A stretch of 64,000 nucleotides of DNA, from assembly GCF_003057965.1 (NCBI RefSeq), contig NZ_CP020921.1:243501-307500 (forward strand), read 5' to 3'. The position numbers and the translations under genes were made by a program. This stretch comes from Thermodesulfobium acidiphilum. GTDB lineage: Bacteria; Thermodesulfobiota; Thermodesulfobiia; Thermodesulfobiales; Thermodesulfobiaceae. The first letter of the stretch is position 1; each line of letters begins with the position of its first letter. This document shows positions 62,990 through 64,000 of this stretch, one piece after another. Under the pieces are notes generated by a model. It was not told the DNA's origin. It worked only from the letters and a program-made list of their open reading frames with translations, and ran no database searches.

Positions 62990-63616
62990 TTGAAACTCTT
63001 AGAAAGATTAAATCTTCTAAAGGGAACTTCATGTGAAGAACAAGTTAAACAAAGAATTTCTCAGTTTAGAGAAATTGGTTCTGGAAGTGAAGAAAGAATT
63101 TTTCAGGAGCTTTGTTTTTGCGTTCTTACTGCCAATTATTCTGCTAAGGGTGGCATATTCATTCAGAACAGGATTAAAGAGGGTTTTTTGTATATGAACG
63201 AAGATGAATTAAAGTCTTCTCTAAGGGATTTGGGCTATAGGTTCTGGAATCCGCGTTATAGGTTTATTGTGGAAAATAGAAGGCTTTTAGGATCTTTAAA
63301 GGATTTTTTGGAATCAAAAGTTAATTCTTTTGAGAAGAGAAGTTTTTTAGTAAAGGAAGTAAAGGGTTTTGGGATGAAAGAAGCCAGTCACTTCCTTAGA
63401 AATGTTGGAATCTTTAATGTGGCGATCCTTGATAGACACATATTAAGAGTTATGAAGGAATATGGTTATCTTGATGATATTCCAAAAACAATTACTGAAA
63501 AAACATATATTAATCTCGAGAAAGTTTTTTTTCAAATCGCAGATGATTTTGGGAAGCCGCCTGGGGTTTTGGACCTCTATATATGGTATATGGAAAAAGG
63601 ATGTGTGGACAAATGA
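62990..63616 (+). CDS. ogg: N-glycosylase/DNA lyase (Ogg2 type)
   Basis: The 208-residue HhH-GPD protein has EVKGFGMKEASHFLRNVG (helix-hairpin-helix with catalytic Lys) and NVAILDRHILRVM (catalytic Asp), the Ogg2 pattern common in archaea and some thermophiles. It removes 8-oxoguanine and nicks the strand. It starts with TTG; the upstream SD is weak. The next gene overlaps its stop by 4 nt. Confidence 0.88.
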   Translation: MKLLERLNLLKGTSCEEQVKQRISQFREIGSGSEERIFQELCFCVLTANYSAKGGIFIQNRIKEGFLYMNEDELKSSLRDLGYRFWNPRYRFIVENRRLLGSLKDFLESKVNSFEKRSFLVKEVKGFGMKEASHFLRNVGIFNVAILDRHILRVMKEYGYLDDIPKTITEKTYINLEKVFFQIADDFGKPPGVLDLYIWYMEKGCVDK

Positions 63617-64000
63617 GGTTTGGGCTCTTCCAGATGGACATATTGAGAGATTTTGATCAAAATTTTGAAAAGGCTAAGCGCGCTATCTTAGAAGCAAACA
63701 AAAACGACTTGAAACTTTTAGTTTTTCCCGAGACCTTTATTTCTGGATATTATAAGAGTTCGATTAAAAAAGTGAGCGATAGGCTTTCATATTATTTCGA
63801 TCAGCTATGTTTTATGTCGAGAGAATACAAAATAGATATATATGGCACTTTCCCATTGAAAGAGAACGCCAATATTTACAATTGTGGCTTTTATTTTAGT
63901 GAAGGCTCTTGTATAGCCAGGTACAAGAAGATTCACCTGATTGAAGTTATGGGAGAGAAAGACATCTTCTCAGAGGGGAAAGAAGCCGTCGTGGCAGAGT
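63613..64000 (+). CDS. Carbon-nitrogen hydrolase (nitrilase superfamily), partial
   Basis: The first 129 residues are inside the window; the gene runs past the right edge. MRFGLFQMDI begins the fold, with catalytic Glu at E40 (FPETF) and catalytic Lys near residue 106 (YKKIHL). The third catalytic residue, Cys, lies beyond the edge. It is an amidase, nitrilase or NAD-synthetase-like hydrolase. ATG 63613 overlaps the ogg stop (ATGA). Confidence 0.82.
   Translation, partial: MRFGLFQMDILRDFDQNFEKAKRAILEANKNDLKLLVFPETFISGYYKSSIKKVSDRLSYYFDQLCFMSREYKIDIYGTFPLKENANIYNCGFYFSEGSCIARYKKIHLIEVMGEKDIFSEGKEAVVAE

Overview
This 64 kb window looks like ordinary chromosome from a low-GC, anaerobic, probably thermophilic bacterium that makes menaquinone by the futalosine route. 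Strong Shine-Dalgarno (SD) sites, many TTG and GTG starts and tight ATGA-type overlaps are typical. The combination of MqnA/C/D/E, a two-gene SufC-SufB system, a type IV pilus cluster, CsaB/TagA and an archaeal-type ATP-dependent DNA ligase fits a deep-branching lineage such as Thermodesulfobium. That assignment is inferred from gene content and was not tested. No phage, plasmid, CRISPR array or intact transposon is visible. One decayed transposase lies at 43.3-43.8 kb.

Layout. 0-3.4 kb (minus): a TetR-family regulator heads mqnD-mqnE-mqnA-mqnC, with a clear operator over its promoter. 3.4-8 kb: a DUF488 protein, then a GH130 phosphorylase, a large GT4 protein and CoaX. 8-18 kb: an EF-G-like GTPase, the DNA ligase, a class V aminotransferase, an HD-GYP sensor, a small secreted protein, a degenerate YchF-like GTPase and a UPF0280 protein. 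18-24.2 kb: tRNA-Ser, rpsF-ssb-rpsR-DUF2232-rplI, dnaG and tsaE-tsaB-rimI. 24.2-30.4 kb (minus): mfd, pth, a cation exchanger, a GNAT protein, acpS and an unknown gene. 30.5-33 kb: infC-rpmI-rplT, a SpoU methyltransferase and an orphan sensor-like protein. 33-43.3 kb: cstA, a sugar epimerase, nifV-type homocitrate synthase (minus), sufC-sufB, panC, csaB, tagA, pyrK, tRNA-Lys (minus) and tadA (minus).

44-50.5 kb: a secreted 36-residue-repeat protein, an NlpC/P60 hydrolase, a flavin reductase, ManC, an O-antigen ligase/polymerase-like membrane protein, and (minus) an MtaD-like deaminase. 50.6-55.3 kb: pilB-pilT-pilC-pilA. 55.3-64 kb: YjbQ, a large GT-C-like membrane protein (minus), gltX, an AI-2E-type transporter, an aldehyde dehydrogenase and macro-domain protein (minus), an unknown His-rich-tailed protein, an Ogg2-type glycosylase and the start of a nitrilase-family enzyme.

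How parts connect. mqnE makes aminodeoxyfutalosine, and the MtaD-like enzyme is a candidate for its deamination, since mqnB is not in the window. CsaB, TagA, ManC, the ligase-like protein, the GT-C protein and GH130/GT4 point to an elaborate cell-surface polymer. The most interesting signals are small: an AUU-initiated GNAT gene, an AUA-initiated infC, an 8-codon upstream ORF coupled to cstA, a structured intergenic element after rpsR, a TNGTNNNACNA-type palindrome between nifV and sufC, and the degenerate YchF paralogue. I did not find a clearly new defence or metabolic system.
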